Source: Curtobacterium sp. MCBD17_032
GTDB lineage: Bacteria; Actinomycetota; Actinomycetes; Actinomycetales; Microbacteriaceae
Reading direction: 5' to 3'
DNA length: 64,000 nt
Assembly: GCF_003234855.1 (NCBI RefSeq)
Contig: NZ_QKTO01000004.1
Span: 1 to 64,000 of the forward strand
Of this stretch, positions 49,598-59,071 are shown one piece after another; the stretch's first letter is position 1; the number at the start of each line of letters is the position of its first letter. The position numbers and the translations under genes were made by a program. Under the pieces are notes generated by a model that searched no databases, had not been told where the DNA came from, and saw only the letters and a program-made list of their open reading frames with translations.

Positions 49598-52270
49598 GTG
49601 TCGGACTCCGCAAAGCCTACCCTCATGGTCATCGACGGCCACTCGCTCGCGTTCCGGGCGTTCTACGCCCTCCCGGTCGACAGTTTCGTGAACCGCGAGG
49701 GGCAGCACACGAACGCCATCCACGGCTTCATCTCGATGCTGCTCATGCTCCTCCAGCGCGAGAAGCCGACGCACCTGGCGGTCGCGTTCGACATCTCCCG
49801 GTTCTCGTTCCGCACGCGGGAGTACGAGGACTACAAGGGCACGCGCTCCGAGACCCCCGCGGAGTTCAAGGGCCAGATCCCGCTCCTGCAGCAGGCGCTC
49901 GAGGCGATGGGCATCACCACCGTCACGAAGGAGGACTTCGAGGCCGACGACATCCTCGCGACCCTCTCGAAGCAGGGCGCCGACCAGGGGTACCAGGTGT
50001 ACGTCGTGTCCGGCGACCGCGACTCCATCCAGCTCGTGAACGACGACGTCACGCTGCTGTACCCGTCCGTCCGCGGCGTGTCCGAGCTCACCCGGTACGA
50101 CCGCGACAAGGTGTACGAGCGCTACGGCATCGAGCCGCACCAGTACCCGGACATCGCCGCCTTGGTCGGCGAGACCAGCGACAACCTGATCGGCATCGAC
50201 AAGGTCGGCGAGAAGACCGCCGTCAAGTGGATCACGCAGTACGGGTCGCTCGACGGCGTGCTCGAACACGCCGACGAGATCAAGGGCGTCGTCGGGAACA
50301 ACCTGCGCGAGCAGAAGGACCGGGCGATCCGGAACCGGAAGCTCAACCGGCTCGTCACCGACGTCGAGCTGCCGGTCGGACCCGGTGACGTCGCCCTCCG
50401 CCCGCTCGACGAGACCGCGGTGCGCGAGCTCTTCGCGACGCTGCAGTTCCGCACGCTGCTCGACCGCGTGTTCAAGGTCATCGGTGGGAGCGAGTCGACC
50501 GAGGCCGGCACGACCGAGGGCTCCGTCGAGGACGCCGGACCCACGCCCCCGCCGGTGAAGACCCTCATCGACGAGGAACTCGGCCACTGGCTCGAGCGGA
50601 AGGGCGCGGCCGACGCCGAGAACGGGTACGGCGTCGCGGTCGAGGTCATCGACGGTCGGCTCAGCGCGATCGGCATCGCCACCCACGACGACGCCGTCCT
50701 CGTGCCGGGCGGCAGCGGGGCGCTCGACTACGAGCAGTTGGCCACGTGGTTCGCCTCGGACGCCCCGAAGCACTTCCACGACGCCAAAGCCGCGATCAAG
50801 GCGCTCGGGACCGCGGGGTTCACGGTCGCGGGCGTCGCAGGAGACGCCCGCATCACCGGGTGGCTCGCGAACCCCGGCAAGCAGGGGCAGCCCCTCGCGG
50901 ACCTCGTGTACCAGGAACTGGGCGAGGAGCTTCCGACCGCCGACCCGAACCAGCTCGTGCCGGAGACGGACCCGGTCAACGTCGGCGTGCACGCCTGGTA
51001 CGTGCTCCGCGTCACCACGGCCCTCCGTGCCCGGATCGACCCGAGCTCGCTGACCGTGCTCGACGACATCGAACTCCCGCTGACGGCCGTGCTCGCGCGG
51101 ATGGAGACCACGGGTGTCGGGATCGACCGACCGGTGCTCACCGGGCTGTCGCACGAGCTGGGGGAGCGCGCCGCCGACCTCGCGCAGCAGGCCTTCGCGG
51201 AGATCGGGCACGAGGTCAACCTCGGGTCGCCGAAGCAGCTGCAGGAGGTCCTGTTCACCGAGCTCGCGATGCCGAAGACCCGGAAGACGAAGACCGGGTT
51301 CTCCACGGACGCCGCGAGCCTGGCCGACCTGCAGGAGCAGCACCCGCACCCGTTCCTCGGTCTGCTGCTGCAGCACCGCGACGCCACGAAGCTCCGGCAG
51401 ATCGTCGACACCCTCGACGCAGCGGTCGTCGACGGTCGCATCCACACCCGGTACGAGCAGACCGGCACGAGCACCGGGCGGGTGTCCTCGACCGACCCGA
51501 ACCTGCAGAACATCCCGGTGAAGACGGCCGTCGGGCGTCGTATCCGGTCGGCGTTCGCCGTGGCCGAGCCGTACACGACCCTGCTCACCGCCGACTACTC
51601 GCAGATCGAGATGCGGATCATGGCGCACCTGTCGGGGGACGCCGGTCTGATCCAGGCGTTCAACGAGGGCGAGGACCTGCACCGCTTCGTCGGTGCCCGC
51701 GTGTTCGGCGTCGAACCGGCGGACGTCAGCCCGGAGATGCGCACGAAGGTCAAGGCCATGTCCTACGGCCTGGCGTACGGCCTCAGCGCGTTCGGGCTCT
51801 CGAAGCAGCTCCGCATCGAGCAGAGCGAGGCCCGCACCCTCATGACGGAGTACTTCGCCCGGTTCGGCGCGGTACGCGACTACCTCCGCAACGTGGTCGA
51901 GCAGGCGCGTGAGGACGGCTACACCGAGACGATCTTCGGCCGGCGCCGCCCGTTCCCGGACCTGAAGAGCCCGAACCGGGTGCTCCGCGAGAACGCCGAG
52001 CGCGCGGCGCTGAACGCTCCGATCCAGGGGTCCGCGGCGGACATCATGAAGATCGCGATGCTCGGGGTCGACGCGGACCTGCGCGACGGCGACCTCGGCT
52101 CCCGGCTGCTGCTGCAGGTGCACGACGAACTCATCCTCGAGGTCGCGCCCGGTGAGCAAGACCGGGTCGAGGAGATCCTCCGCACCCGCATGGGTGGGGC
52201 AGCCGAACTGACCGTCCCGCTCGACGTGTCGGTCGGGCTCGGCACGAACTGGGAGGCTGCGGCGCACTGA
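49598..52270 (+). CDS. polA: DNA polymerase I
   Basis: Repair and Okazaki-fragment polymerase. The 890 residues comprise a 5'-3' exonuclease domain (about 1-300; VIDGHSLAFRAFYAL, EADDILATL, VSGDRDSIQLV), a degenerate 3'-5' exonuclease region (about 310-480) and the polymerase (about 500-890; TADYSQIEMRIMAH, SYGLAYGLSAFGLSKQ, VHDELILEV). The proofreading DxE motif is replaced by VAVEVIDG, so proofreading is predicted to be absent, as in many actinobacterial PolA proteins. GTG start is leaderless by position. A perfect 48-bp palindrome follows the stop. Confidence 0.97.
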   Translation: MSDSAKPTLMVIDGHSLAFRAFYALPVDSFVNREGQHTNAIHGFISMLLMLLQREKPTHLAVAFDISRFSFRTREYEDYKGTRSETPAEFKGQIPLLQQALEAMGITTVTKEDFEADDILATLSKQGADQGYQVYVVSGDRDSIQLVNDDVTLLYPSVRGVSELTRYDRDKVYERYGIEPHQYPDIAALVGETSDNLIGIDKVGEKTAVKWITQYGSLDGVLEHADEIKGVVGNNLREQKDRAIRNRKLNRLVTDVELPVGPGDVALRPLDETAVRELFATLQFRTLLDRVFKVIGGSESTEAGTTEGSVEDAGPTPPPVKTLIDEELGHWLERKGAADAENGYGVAVEVIDGRLSAIGIATHDDAVLVPGGSGALDYEQLATWFASDAPKHFHDAKAAIKALGTAGFTVAGVAGDARITGWLANPGKQGQPLADLVYQELGEELPTADPNQLVPETDPVNVGVHAWYVLRVTTALRARIDPSSLTVLDDIELPLTAVLARMETTGVGIDRPVLTGLSHELGERAADLAQQAFAEIGHEVNLGSPKQLQEVLFTELAMPKTRKTKTGFSTDAASLADLQEQHPHPFLGLLLQHRDATKLRQIVDTLDAAVVDGRIHTRYEQTGTSTGRVSSTDPNLQNIPVKTAVGRRIRSAFAVAEPYTTLLTADYSQIEMRIMAHLSGDAGLIQAFNEGEDLHRFVGARVFGVEPADVSPEMRTKVKAMSYGLAYGLSAFGLSKQLRIEQSEARTLMTEYFARFGAVRDYLRNVVEQAREDGYTETIFGRRRPFPDLKSPNRVLRENAERAALNAPIQGSAADIMKIAMLGVDADLRDGDLGSRLLLQVHDELILEVAPGEQDRVEEILRTRMGGAAELTVPLDVSVGLGTNWEAAAH

Positions 52271-52288
52271 GCGCGGTCGCACCCGGGT

Positions 52289-52336
52289 GAGCGGCGGGAC
52301 GGACGGGAGGCGCGCCTCCCGTCCGTCCCGCCGCTC
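52289..52336. terminator. Perfect 48-bp palindrome after polA
   Basis: Bases 52289-52312 are the exact reverse complement of 52313-52336, with no central spacer. As RNA it folds into a stem of about 22 bp with a tiny loop, starting 18 bases after the polA stop, so it should end the polA transcript. Its perfection and length are unusual. TAGGGT for the next gene lies 17 bases beyond it. Confidence 0.8.
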
Positions 52337-52352
52337 GCTCCGTGCTGGTGGG

Positions 52353-52358
52353 TAGGGT
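52353..52358 (+). promoter_or_regulatory. -10 box for a leaderless DUF885 transcript
   Basis: TAGGGT ends seven bases before the ATG at 52366; no proper ribosome binding site lies between. Confidence 0.55.
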
Positions 52359-52365
52359 CGGGGAC

Positions 52366-54045
52366 ATGAGCGATGACCGTCCCGTCCGTCAGCCGTCCGC
52401 CGTCGACCAGGTCGCCGAGGAGTGGGTCACCACCCTCGTCGAGCTCGACCCGACGGTCGCCACGTACATCGGGGTCCCCGGGCGCACCGACTCCTACGGC
52501 GACACGTCGCCGGCGGGTGCCGCGGCCCTCGCCGACGCCGCTCGCGCCGCCCGCCGAGCGCTCGACGCGGCCGGAGCCCGCGACGACATCGACCGCGTGA
52601 CGAAGACCGACCTCGGCGCGGAGCTCGACCTGACCGTCGAGTCTGTCGAGCGGAAGCTCCACCTGCGTGACCTCAACGTCATCCAGAGCCCCGCGCAGTC
52701 CCTCCGCGACGTGTTCGACCTCATGCCGACCGCCACGGCGGACGACTGGCAGGACGTCGCCGGGCGGCTGCACGCCCTGCCGGACGCCCTCGAGGGCTAC
52801 CGGGAGACCCTGCTCGAGGGCACCCGCGAGGGGGTGACCGCGGCGAAGCGCCAGGTCGAGCTCATCGCCGAGCAGGCCGCCCGGAACGGTGCTGCCGACG
52901 GGTTCTTCCGCCAGCTCGTCGACGGCGCCGCGCTCGAGGGCGGTGCGCCGGTCCCGGACGAGCTGCGCGCCGACCTGACGCGCGGAGCCGAGATCGCGGC
53001 GGCCGCCTACCGGTCCTTCGGCGCGTTCCTGCAGCACGACGTCCTGCCGCTCTCGACCCCGGTCGACGCGGTCGGTCGGGAGGACTACGCCCTGCACTCC
53101 CGCCGGTTCCTCGGCGCGGTCGTCGACCTCGACGAGACGTACGAGTGGGGGATCGAGGAACTGGCCCGGATGCGGGACGAGCAGGAACGGATCGCGGACC
53201 GGATCGAGTCCGGCGCGAGCGTGGCCCGGGCGATCGAGGTGCTCGACGCCGACCCGTCGCGCACCCTGCACGGCACGGAGGCCCTCCGCGCCTGGATGCA
53301 GGAGACCAGCGACGAGTCGATCCGGGCGATGGACGGCCGGTACTTCGACATCGCCGACCCGATAAAGCGCCTGGAGTGCCGGATCGCCCCCACCCAGGAG
53401 GGCGGGATCTACTACACGGGCCCGTCCGACGACTTCTCGCGCCCGGGGCGCATGTGGTGGTCCGTCCCGCAGGGCGTCACCGAGTTCGGCACCTGGCGGG
53501 AGAAGACCACGGTCTACCACGAGGGCGTCCCCGGGCACCACCTGCAGATCAGCCAGGCCGTGCACAACCGCGGCGAGCTCAACACCTGGCGGCGCCAGCT
53601 CGCCGGTCCGTCCGGACACGTCGAGGGCTGGGCGCTGTACGCCGAGCGCCTGATGGAGCAGCTCGGGTTCCTCGACGACGACGGGGACCGCCTCGGCATG
53701 CTCGACGGGCAGCGCATGCGGGCGGCCCGCGTGGTCCTCGACATCGGCGTGCACCTGCAGAAGACCAACCCCGACGGGGGCGGGTGGACGTGGGAGTACG
53801 CCCTCGACTTCATGGGACGGAACGTCAACATGGACCCCGCGTTCGTGCAGTTCGAGGTCGCCCGCTACTTCGGGTGGCCGGGCCAGGCCCCGTCGTACAA
53901 GGTCGGGCAGCGCGTCTGGGAGTCGATCCGGGACGAGGTGGCGGCCCGCGAGGGCTCGTCGTTCGACCTCAAGGCGTTCCACCACCGGGCCCTCGCGCTG
54001 GGCGGGGTCGGGCTCGACACCCTGCGGAGTGCGCTCGTCGGCTGA
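52366..54045 (+). CDS. DUF885 family metallopeptidase-like protein
   Basis: A 559-residue soluble protein of the DUF885 family, whose predicted fold is a helical zinc peptidase (gluzincin-like). The metal motif is TVYHEGVPGHHLQ (about residue 389, HExxxxHH form), followed by GHVEGWALYAERLMEQLG (short part EGWALYAERL, about 425) that carries the likely third ligand Glu. No signal peptide, so it probably acts in the cytosol on peptides; the substrate is unknown. ATG at 52366 chosen over an upstream GTG because of the -10 spacing. Confidence 0.9.
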   Translation: MSDDRPVRQPSAVDQVAEEWVTTLVELDPTVATYIGVPGRTDSYGDTSPAGAAALADAARAARRALDAAGARDDIDRVTKTDLGAELDLTVESVERKLHLRDLNVIQSPAQSLRDVFDLMPTATADDWQDVAGRLHALPDALEGYRETLLEGTREGVTAAKRQVELIAEQAARNGAADGFFRQLVDGAALEGGAPVPDELRADLTRGAEIAAAAYRSFGAFLQHDVLPLSTPVDAVGREDYALHSRRFLGAVVDLDETYEWGIEELARMRDEQERIADRIESGASVARAIEVLDADPSRTLHGTEALRAWMQETSDESIRAMDGRYFDIADPIKRLECRIAPTQEGGIYYTGPSDDFSRPGRMWWSVPQGVTEFGTWREKTTVYHEGVPGHHLQISQAVHNRGELNTWRRQLAGPSGHVEGWALYAERLMEQLGFLDDDGDRLGMLDGQRMRAARVVLDIGVHLQKTNPDGGGWTWEYALDFMGRNVNMDPAFVQFEVARYFGWPGQAPSYKVGQRVWESIRDEVAAREGSSFDLKAFHHRALALGGVGLDTLRSALVG

Positions 54046-54060
54046 GGGCGACACGCCCGG

Positions 54061-54089
54061 TTGTGGGCGCCGGTCCCGCTGGATAGACT
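54061..54089 (+). promoter_or_regulatory. Promoter of rpsA
   Basis: TTGTGG (54061-54066), a 17-base spacer and TAGACT (54084-54089) form the best -35/-10 pair in the window. Transcription from about 54096 would give an rpsA leader of about 145 bases. Confidence 0.7.
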
Positions 54090-54239
54090 TGTGCGGCGCA
54101 ATCCGCGCCAACAACACACATCGCCACGGTGGCTCGCACCGGGCCCGACAGGTCACACGGCCTGCAGGACCGGACCGCGGACCGGGGGTCGCTCCCTCGC
54201 CGCCTGGCCCGACTCATGTCCGTTCGGAGCAATCTCTAC

Positions 54240-55697
54240 ATGACAACCACCACGACCAAGGCTCCCAAGCAGGTCGCCATCAACGACATCGGCTCGGCTG
54301 ATGACTTCCTGGCCGAGGTCGAGAAGACCCTGAAGTTCTTCAACGACGGAGACCTCATCTCCGGCACCGTCGTGAAGATCGACCGCGACGAGGTCCTCCT
54401 CGACGTCGGGTACAAGACCGAGGGCGTCATCCCCTCGCGCGAGCTCTCGATCAAGCACGACGTCGACCCCAACGAGGTCGTCAACGTCGGTGACGAGGTC
54501 GAGGCCCTGGTCCTCCAGAAGGAGGACAAGGAAGGCCGCCTGATCCTGTCGAAGAAGCGTGCACAGTACGAGCGTGCATGGGGCGACGTCGAGAAGATCA
54601 AGGAGTCCGACGGCGTCGTGACCGGTACGGTCATCGAGGTCGTCAAGGGCGGTCTGATCGTCGACATCGGCCTCCGCGGCTTCCTCCCGGCCTCGCTCAT
54701 CGAGCTGCGCCGTGTCCGCGACCTGACGCCGTACCTCGGTCAGGAGCTCGAGGCGAAGATCCTCGAACTCGACAAGAACCGCAACAACGTGGTCCTCTCG
54801 CGCCGCGCCCTGCTCGAGCAGACGCAGTCCGAGTCGCGCACCACGTTCCTCAACAACCTCCACAAGGGCCAGGTCCGCAAGGGCGTCGTCTCGTCGATCG
54901 TCAACTTCGGTGCGTTCGTCGACCTCGGTGGCGTCGACGGCCTCGTCCACGTCTCCGAGCTCAGCTGGAAGCACATCGAGCACGCCAGCGAGGTCGTCGA
55001 GGTCGGTCAGGAAGTCACCGTCGAGATCCTCGAGGTGGACCTGGACCGCGAGCGCGTGTCGCTCTCGCTCAAGGCCACGCAGGAGGACCCGTGGCAGGTC
55101 TTCGCCCGCACCCACGCGATCGGTCAGATCGCGCCGGGCAAGGTCACGAAGCTCGTGCCGTTCGGTGCCTTCGTCCGCGTCGCGGACGGCATCGAGGGTC
55201 TCGTGCACATCTCGGAGCTCTCGAACAAGCACGTCGAGCTCGCCGAGCAGGTCGTGTCCGTGGGCGACGAGGTGTTCGTCAAGATCATCGACATCGACCT
55301 CGACCGTCGCCGTATCTCGCTCAGCCTCAAGCAGGCCAACGAGGGCGTCGACCCGGAGAGCACCGAGTTCGACCCGGCGCTCTACGGGATGCCGACCGAG
55401 TACGACGAGAAGGGCGACTACAAGTACCCCGAGGGCTTCGACCCGGAGACCAACGAGTGGCTCGAGGGCTACGACACCCAGCGCGAGGAGTGGGAGCGTC
55501 AGTACGCTGCCGCCCAGGCCCGCTGGGAGGCCCACAAGGCCCAGGTCGCCAAGTCCCTCACCGAAGAGGCGCAGGGTGGCTTCGACCTCCCGGCCGCCGC
55601 TTCGTCGTCGTTCACGAGCGAGACGACCGGCGCCGGCACCCTCGCCGACGACGCGTCCCTCGCGGCACTCCGTGAGAAGCTCAGCTCGACCAACTGA
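54240..55697 (+). CDS. rpsA: 30S ribosomal protein S1
   Basis: mRNA-binding ribosomal protein. The 485 residues hold four S1 domains (starts near 36, 121, 206 and 291; for example GDLISGTVVKIDRDEVLLDVG and KGQVRKGVVSSIVNFGAFVDLGG as domain openings) and an acidic, repetitive C-terminal tail. Four domains is the usual actinobacterial form, shorter than the six of Escherichia coli. The ATG at 54240 gives the common start TTTTTKAPKQVAINDIG; an ATG at 54216 would add eight residues. The 194-base gap upstream holds a good promoter and a leader of about 145 bases, where S1 could act on its own mRNA. Confidence 0.95.
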   Translation: MTTTTTKAPKQVAINDIGSADDFLAEVEKTLKFFNDGDLISGTVVKIDRDEVLLDVGYKTEGVIPSRELSIKHDVDPNEVVNVGDEVEALVLQKEDKEGRLILSKKRAQYERAWGDVEKIKESDGVVTGTVIEVVKGGLIVDIGLRGFLPASLIELRRVRDLTPYLGQELEAKILELDKNRNNVVLSRRALLEQTQSESRTTFLNNLHKGQVRKGVVSSIVNFGAFVDLGGVDGLVHVSELSWKHIEHASEVVEVGQEVTVEILEVDLDRERVSLSLKATQEDPWQVFARTHAIGQIAPGKVTKLVPFGAFVRVADGIEGLVHISELSNKHVELAEQVVSVGDEVFVKIIDIDLDRRRISLSLKQANEGVDPESTEFDPALYGMPTEYDEKGDYKYPEGFDPETNEWLEGYDTQREEWERQYAAAQARWEAHKAQVAKSLTEEAQGGFDLPAAASSSFTSETTGAGTLADDASLAALREKLSSTN

Positions 55698-55703
55698 GCA
55701 CCG

Positions 55704-55783
55704 CTCGATCGACTGATCGAGTCGCACTGACCGGAGCCCGGTCCTGATCGTCCCGCACGGGACGGACGGGGCCGGGCTTCCGG
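55704..55783 (+). terminator. Two hairpins ending the rpsA transcript
   Basis: The first is CTCGATC (55704-55710), loop GACT, GATCGAG (55715-55721). The second pairs CCGGAGCCCGG (55731-55741) with CCGGGCTTCCGG (55772-55783, one bulged T), with GTCCCG/CGGGAC (55750-55763) inside. Together they separate rpsA from coaE. Confidence 0.75.
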
Positions 55784-55816
55784 CGTTCCCGGAGACGACC
55801 GTGCCACGCTGTCGTC

Positions 55817-56419
55817 GTGCGCATCATCGGACTCACGGGCGGCATCGCCGCGGGCAAGTCGACGGTCTCGAGGCGGTTCGCCGAGCACGGCGCGGTGGTG
55901 GTGGACGCCGACCAGCTCGCGCGGGACGCCGTCGCCCCCGGCAGCGCGGGCCTCGCCGCGGTGCGGGAGCGCTTCGGCCCTGCCGTCGTGACGGCCGACG
56001 GTGCGCTCGACCGCCCCGCACTCGGCTCGATCGTGTTCGCGGACCCGGCGGCACGGAAGGACCTCGAGGGAATCACCCACCCGGAGGTCTGGCGCCTCGC
56101 TCAGGAGCGCTTCGATGCCGCTGCGGCGGCCGACCCGGATGCGCTCGTCGTGTACGACGTGCCGCTGCTGGCCGAGGCGGCGGGCTCCCGTCCCCTGCGC
56201 TTCGACGCGGTCGTGGTCGTCGACGCGCCGGCCGCGGTCCGTGTCGACCGGCTCGTCGGACACCGGGGCATGTCGCGAGCGGACGCCGAGCGTCGGGTGG
56301 CGGCTCAAGCGTCCGACGCGGACCGCCTCGCCCTCGCCGACCACGTGGTCGACGCCACCGGTTCGGTCGCGGACACGATCCGCTCGGCGGACGAGGTCTG
56401 GGCCCGTCTCACCCGATGA
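55817..56419 (+). CDS. coaE: Dephospho-CoA kinase
   Basis: Last step of coenzyme A synthesis, phosphorylating the 3'-hydroxyl of dephospho-CoA. The 200 residues carry the Walker A motif GLTGGIAAGKSTVSRRF (about 4-20), VVDADQLARDAVAPG (about 30) and VYDVPLLAEA (about 112). In mycobacteria coaE carries a second C-terminal domain; here it is the short form. GTG at 55817 with CACGCT ending six bases upstream. Its stop overlaps the next ATG by four bases. Confidence 0.95.
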   Translation: MRIIGLTGGIAAGKSTVSRRFAEHGAVVVDADQLARDAVAPGSAGLAAVRERFGPAVVTADGALDRPALGSIVFADPAARKDLEGITHPEVWRLAQERFDAAAAADPDALVVYDVPLLAEAAGSRPLRFDAVVVVDAPAAVRVDRLVGHRGMSRADAERRVAAQASDADRLALADHVVDATGSVADTIRSADEVWARLTR

Positions 56420-57483
56420 GGGCACACCACCGGCTGCTCGTCGTCGCCGTGCTCGTCCTGGTCGCGATCGGCCTGGCATCGCTCGTCGGCGCGAACGTGC
56501 TCGGCGCCGAGCGGGTCGCCGAGGGCGGACGACCGGGGCAGCCGCACCGCACGCTCGAACCGGGCGAGGCACCGCACGACGACTTCCACCGCTTCCGCCT
56601 CGGGTCCATCGACGGGGAGCGTCTGTCGCCGAACCGTGACGACTTCGCCGCACGGACGTCACCGGACGGGCCGCTGCTGCTGTTCCTGCCGGCCACCCGG
56701 TCGAAGCCGGCCGACTACCAGCGCTTCCTGACGACGGCGCTCGGCGACGGGTACCACGTGCTCGGTCTCGACTACTGGAACCTGGGCAAGACGCTGTCGG
56801 CCACCTGCGAGGCCGACGCGCGCTGCTACGGACAGGTCCAACGGAACCGGTTCGACGGGACGCGGAGTTCCGGGTACAGCAGGGTCACCCCGGCGGGCTC
56901 GATCGTGTCGCGGTTCCGTGACGCGGTGGCGCACCTGGACGAAGTGGACCCCGACGGCGGCTGGGGGCGGTTCGTGCGCGGGGACGAGGACATCGCCTGG
57001 GAGGACATCGTCGTCGCCGGGCACTCCCAGGGCGGCGGTGAGGCCGCGTACATCGCCCACATCCGACCCGTCCTCGGCGCCCTGGCCTTCTCGGCACCGG
57101 TGGAGTCCGTCGGCCCGGTCCACGCGGCCTGGATGGACCGGCCGGGCAGGACCCCGGCGAGCCGGGTGTACGCGATCGACGACGTCCGCGACCACTACGG
57201 TCCCCGGATCACCGGGTCGTGGACGGCGCTCGGTCTCGACGGACCCGGTGGCGCCGCCGGTGGGAGCCGTCCGTGGCGGACCGACACCGCGCCGCCTCCA
57301 CCGGGGGCCGATCCGCACGCGATCCTCACCGATCTGCCCGGCGGCGACGCCCGGTCCGCCCACTCGCGGATCATCAAGGACTCGACCCCGCTCGACGAGC
57401 ACGGGGACCCGCGCATGCTCCCGCTCTGGCAGTGGATGCTGCACCGGTTCCCCACCCCGGACCTTCCCTCCGCGCGGTCATAG
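56416..57483 (+). CDS. Secreted or membrane-anchored alpha/beta hydrolase
   Basis: A 355-residue protein with an N-terminal signal-anchor helix (about 7-28, LLVVAVLVLVAIGLASLVG) and an outer alpha/beta hydrolase domain. The nucleophile elbow is VVAGHSQGGGEAAYIAH (Ser about residue 201), preceded by LLLFLPATRSKPADYQRFL near the oxyanion strand. The acid and His of the triad are not certain from sequence; HAILTD and EHGDPRML follow late. The pattern resembles the BPSS1187-like hydrolases. The ATG overlaps the coaE stop, but the product is unrelated to CoA synthesis. Substrate unknown; an ester in the cell envelope is possible. Confidence 0.82.
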   Translation: MRAHHRLLVVAVLVLVAIGLASLVGANVLGAERVAEGGRPGQPHRTLEPGEAPHDDFHRFRLGSIDGERLSPNRDDFAARTSPDGPLLLFLPATRSKPADYQRFLTTALGDGYHVLGLDYWNLGKTLSATCEADARCYGQVQRNRFDGTRSSGYSRVTPAGSIVSRFRDAVAHLDEVDPDGGWGRFVRGDEDIAWEDIVVAGHSQGGGEAAYIAHIRPVLGALAFSAPVESVGPVHAAWMDRPGRTPASRVYAIDDVRDHYGPRITGSWTALGLDGPGGAAGGSRPWRTDTAPPPPGADPHAILTDLPGGDARSAHSRIIKDSTPLDEHGDPRMLPLWQWMLHRFPTPDLPSARS

Positions 57484-57493
57484 GTGCCGGAAA

Positions 57494-57499
57494 TACGAT
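57494..57499 (+). promoter_or_regulatory. -10 box for a leaderless acyl ligase transcript
   Basis: TACGAT ends six bases before the GTG at 57506; no ribosome binding site is seen. Confidence 0.6.
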
Positions 57500-57505
57500 G
57501 GGACG

Positions 57506-59071
57506 GTGCAGCACGACGGCGATCCCTCCATCCACTCCGCTCCGCCCGCCCCGGACCGCGAGGACCCCGCGGCGCCCGCGGTGGACGGAGCGCCGTCGGG
57601 GCCCGACCTCGCCGACCTCGTCCGACTGCGTGCAGAACAGGACGGCGACCGCCCGTACCTGGAGGACGCCCGGTCGGACCGTGTGCTGACGTACCGCGCA
57701 CTGCACCGGGCCGTGACCGCCTGGTCGCGCACCTTCGACGCGATCGGGGTGCCGGCGTCCGGCGGGGTCCTCGTCGACGTCGGCGATCCGCTCGCCTTCG
57801 CCGTCGTCCACCTCGCGGCCGTGGCGTCCGGCCGCCGGTCGGTCCCGGTGGACACCGGGCAGCCGGTCACCGAACCCGCTCGTCTCGCGGCGCTCCTCGG
57901 CGGCGCGGTCATGGTGGTGTCCGATCGTGCCGAGGACGCGACCGTCCCCGGAGCGCCCGCCGCCGGGGTGGACCCGGCCACGGGCCTCCCGGTCGGCGTG
58001 CGCGACGGCGACGTGGCGGACGCCGTCACGGACGGGCCGGGCCAGGGGTCGGTCGTCCTGTTCACGTCCGGGTCCACCGGCACGCCGAAGGGCGTCGAAC
58101 TGCCCGAGTCGCAGCTGCTCGTCGTCGCCCGGGCGGTGGCGACACACAACCGGCTGACCGAGCACGACCGAGGGTTCAACTCGCTCCCGCTCTTCCACGT
58201 CAACGCGGAGGTCGTCGGTCTCCTCGCCACCCTCGTCGCCGGCGCGACGCTCGTGCTCGACCGTCGGTTCCGGCGGACCGGCTTCTGGGAGTTGCTCGAG
58301 GACCGGCGGATCACCTGGGTGAACGCGGTACCCGCGGTCCTCGCGGTGCTCGCCAAGACCGGTCCGATCGCGTTCCCGGCATCGCTCCGCTTCGTCCGGA
58401 GCGCGTCGGCGCCGCTGCCCGACCCGGTGCGGGCCGCCCTCGGCGACGTCCCGCTCGTGGTGAGCTGGGGCATGACCGAGGCGGCCAGCCAGATCACCGC
58501 GACACCGCTCGGCGCACCGGCGCGACCCGGGTCCGTCGGACTGCCCGTCGGCTCCGAGGTGCAGGTCCGGGGCGACGACGGCAGCGTGCTGCCGGCTGGG
58601 GAGATCGGTGCGCTCTGGGTGCGCGGACCGGGCATCGTCCGGTCGTACCTCGGGGGCCGCGCGGCCGACCGGTTCGACGAGGCAGGGTGGCTGGCCACGG
58701 GTGACCTCGGGTCCGTCTCGGCCGACGGGTGGGTGTCCCTCGCGGGGCGCTCCGACGACGTCATCAACCGCGGCGGGGAGAAGGTGTACCCGTCCGAGGT
58801 GGAGGACGTCCTGCTCCGCGACCCGCGTGTGCTCGAGGCCGTCGTGGTCGGCCGTCCGCACGACGTGCTCGGCGCCGTCCCGGTCGCGTACGTGATCGCC
58901 CAGGACGACGTCGACACCAAGGGCTTGCTCGACGACCTCGCGACGCTGGCGGAGACCGCCCTGACACGGTTCCGTCGCCCGGCCGAGATCTCCCTGGTGC
59001 CGGACCTGCCACGTGCGCCCACCGGCAAGGTGCAGCGGGCACGCGTCCGAGCGATGACCGAGTCCCGGTGA
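57506..59071 (+). CDS. AMP-forming acyl-CoA synthetase/ligase (ANL superfamily)
   Basis: Activates a carboxylic acid as acyl-AMP and then thioester. The 521 residues show all core motifs: VLFTSGSTGTPKGVELPE (about 183-200), the aromatic SWGMTEAASQ (about 321), TGDLGSVSADGWVSLAGRSDDVIN (short part GRSDDVIN, hinge about 413) and the catalytic Lys in APTGKVQRARV (about 505). The acid substrate cannot be told. The first 35 residues are a Pro/Ala-rich tail. GTG at 57506 fixes the start by the -10 spacing. Its stop overlaps the start of the acyltransferase gene by four bases, suggesting that the two act in sequence. Confidence 0.9.
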   Translation: MQHDGDPSIHSAPPAPDREDPAAPAVDGAPSGPDLADLVRLRAEQDGDRPYLEDARSDRVLTYRALHRAVTAWSRTFDAIGVPASGGVLVDVGDPLAFAVVHLAAVASGRRSVPVDTGQPVTEPARLAALLGGAVMVVSDRAEDATVPGAPAAGVDPATGLPVGVRDGDVADAVTDGPGQGSVVLFTSGSTGTPKGVELPESQLLVVARAVATHNRLTEHDRGFNSLPLFHVNAEVVGLLATLVAGATLVLDRRFRRTGFWELLEDRRITWVNAVPAVLAVLAKTGPIAFPASLRFVRSASAPLPDPVRAALGDVPLVVSWGMTEAASQITATPLGAPARPGSVGLPVGSEVQVRGDDGSVLPAGEIGALWVRGPGIVRSYLGGRAADRFDEAGWLATGDLGSVSADGWVSLAGRSDDVINRGGEKVYPSEVEDVLLRDPRVLEAVVVGRPHDVLGAVPVAYVIAQDDVDTKGLLDDLATLAETALTRFRRPAEISLVPDLPRAPTGKVQRARVRAMTESR

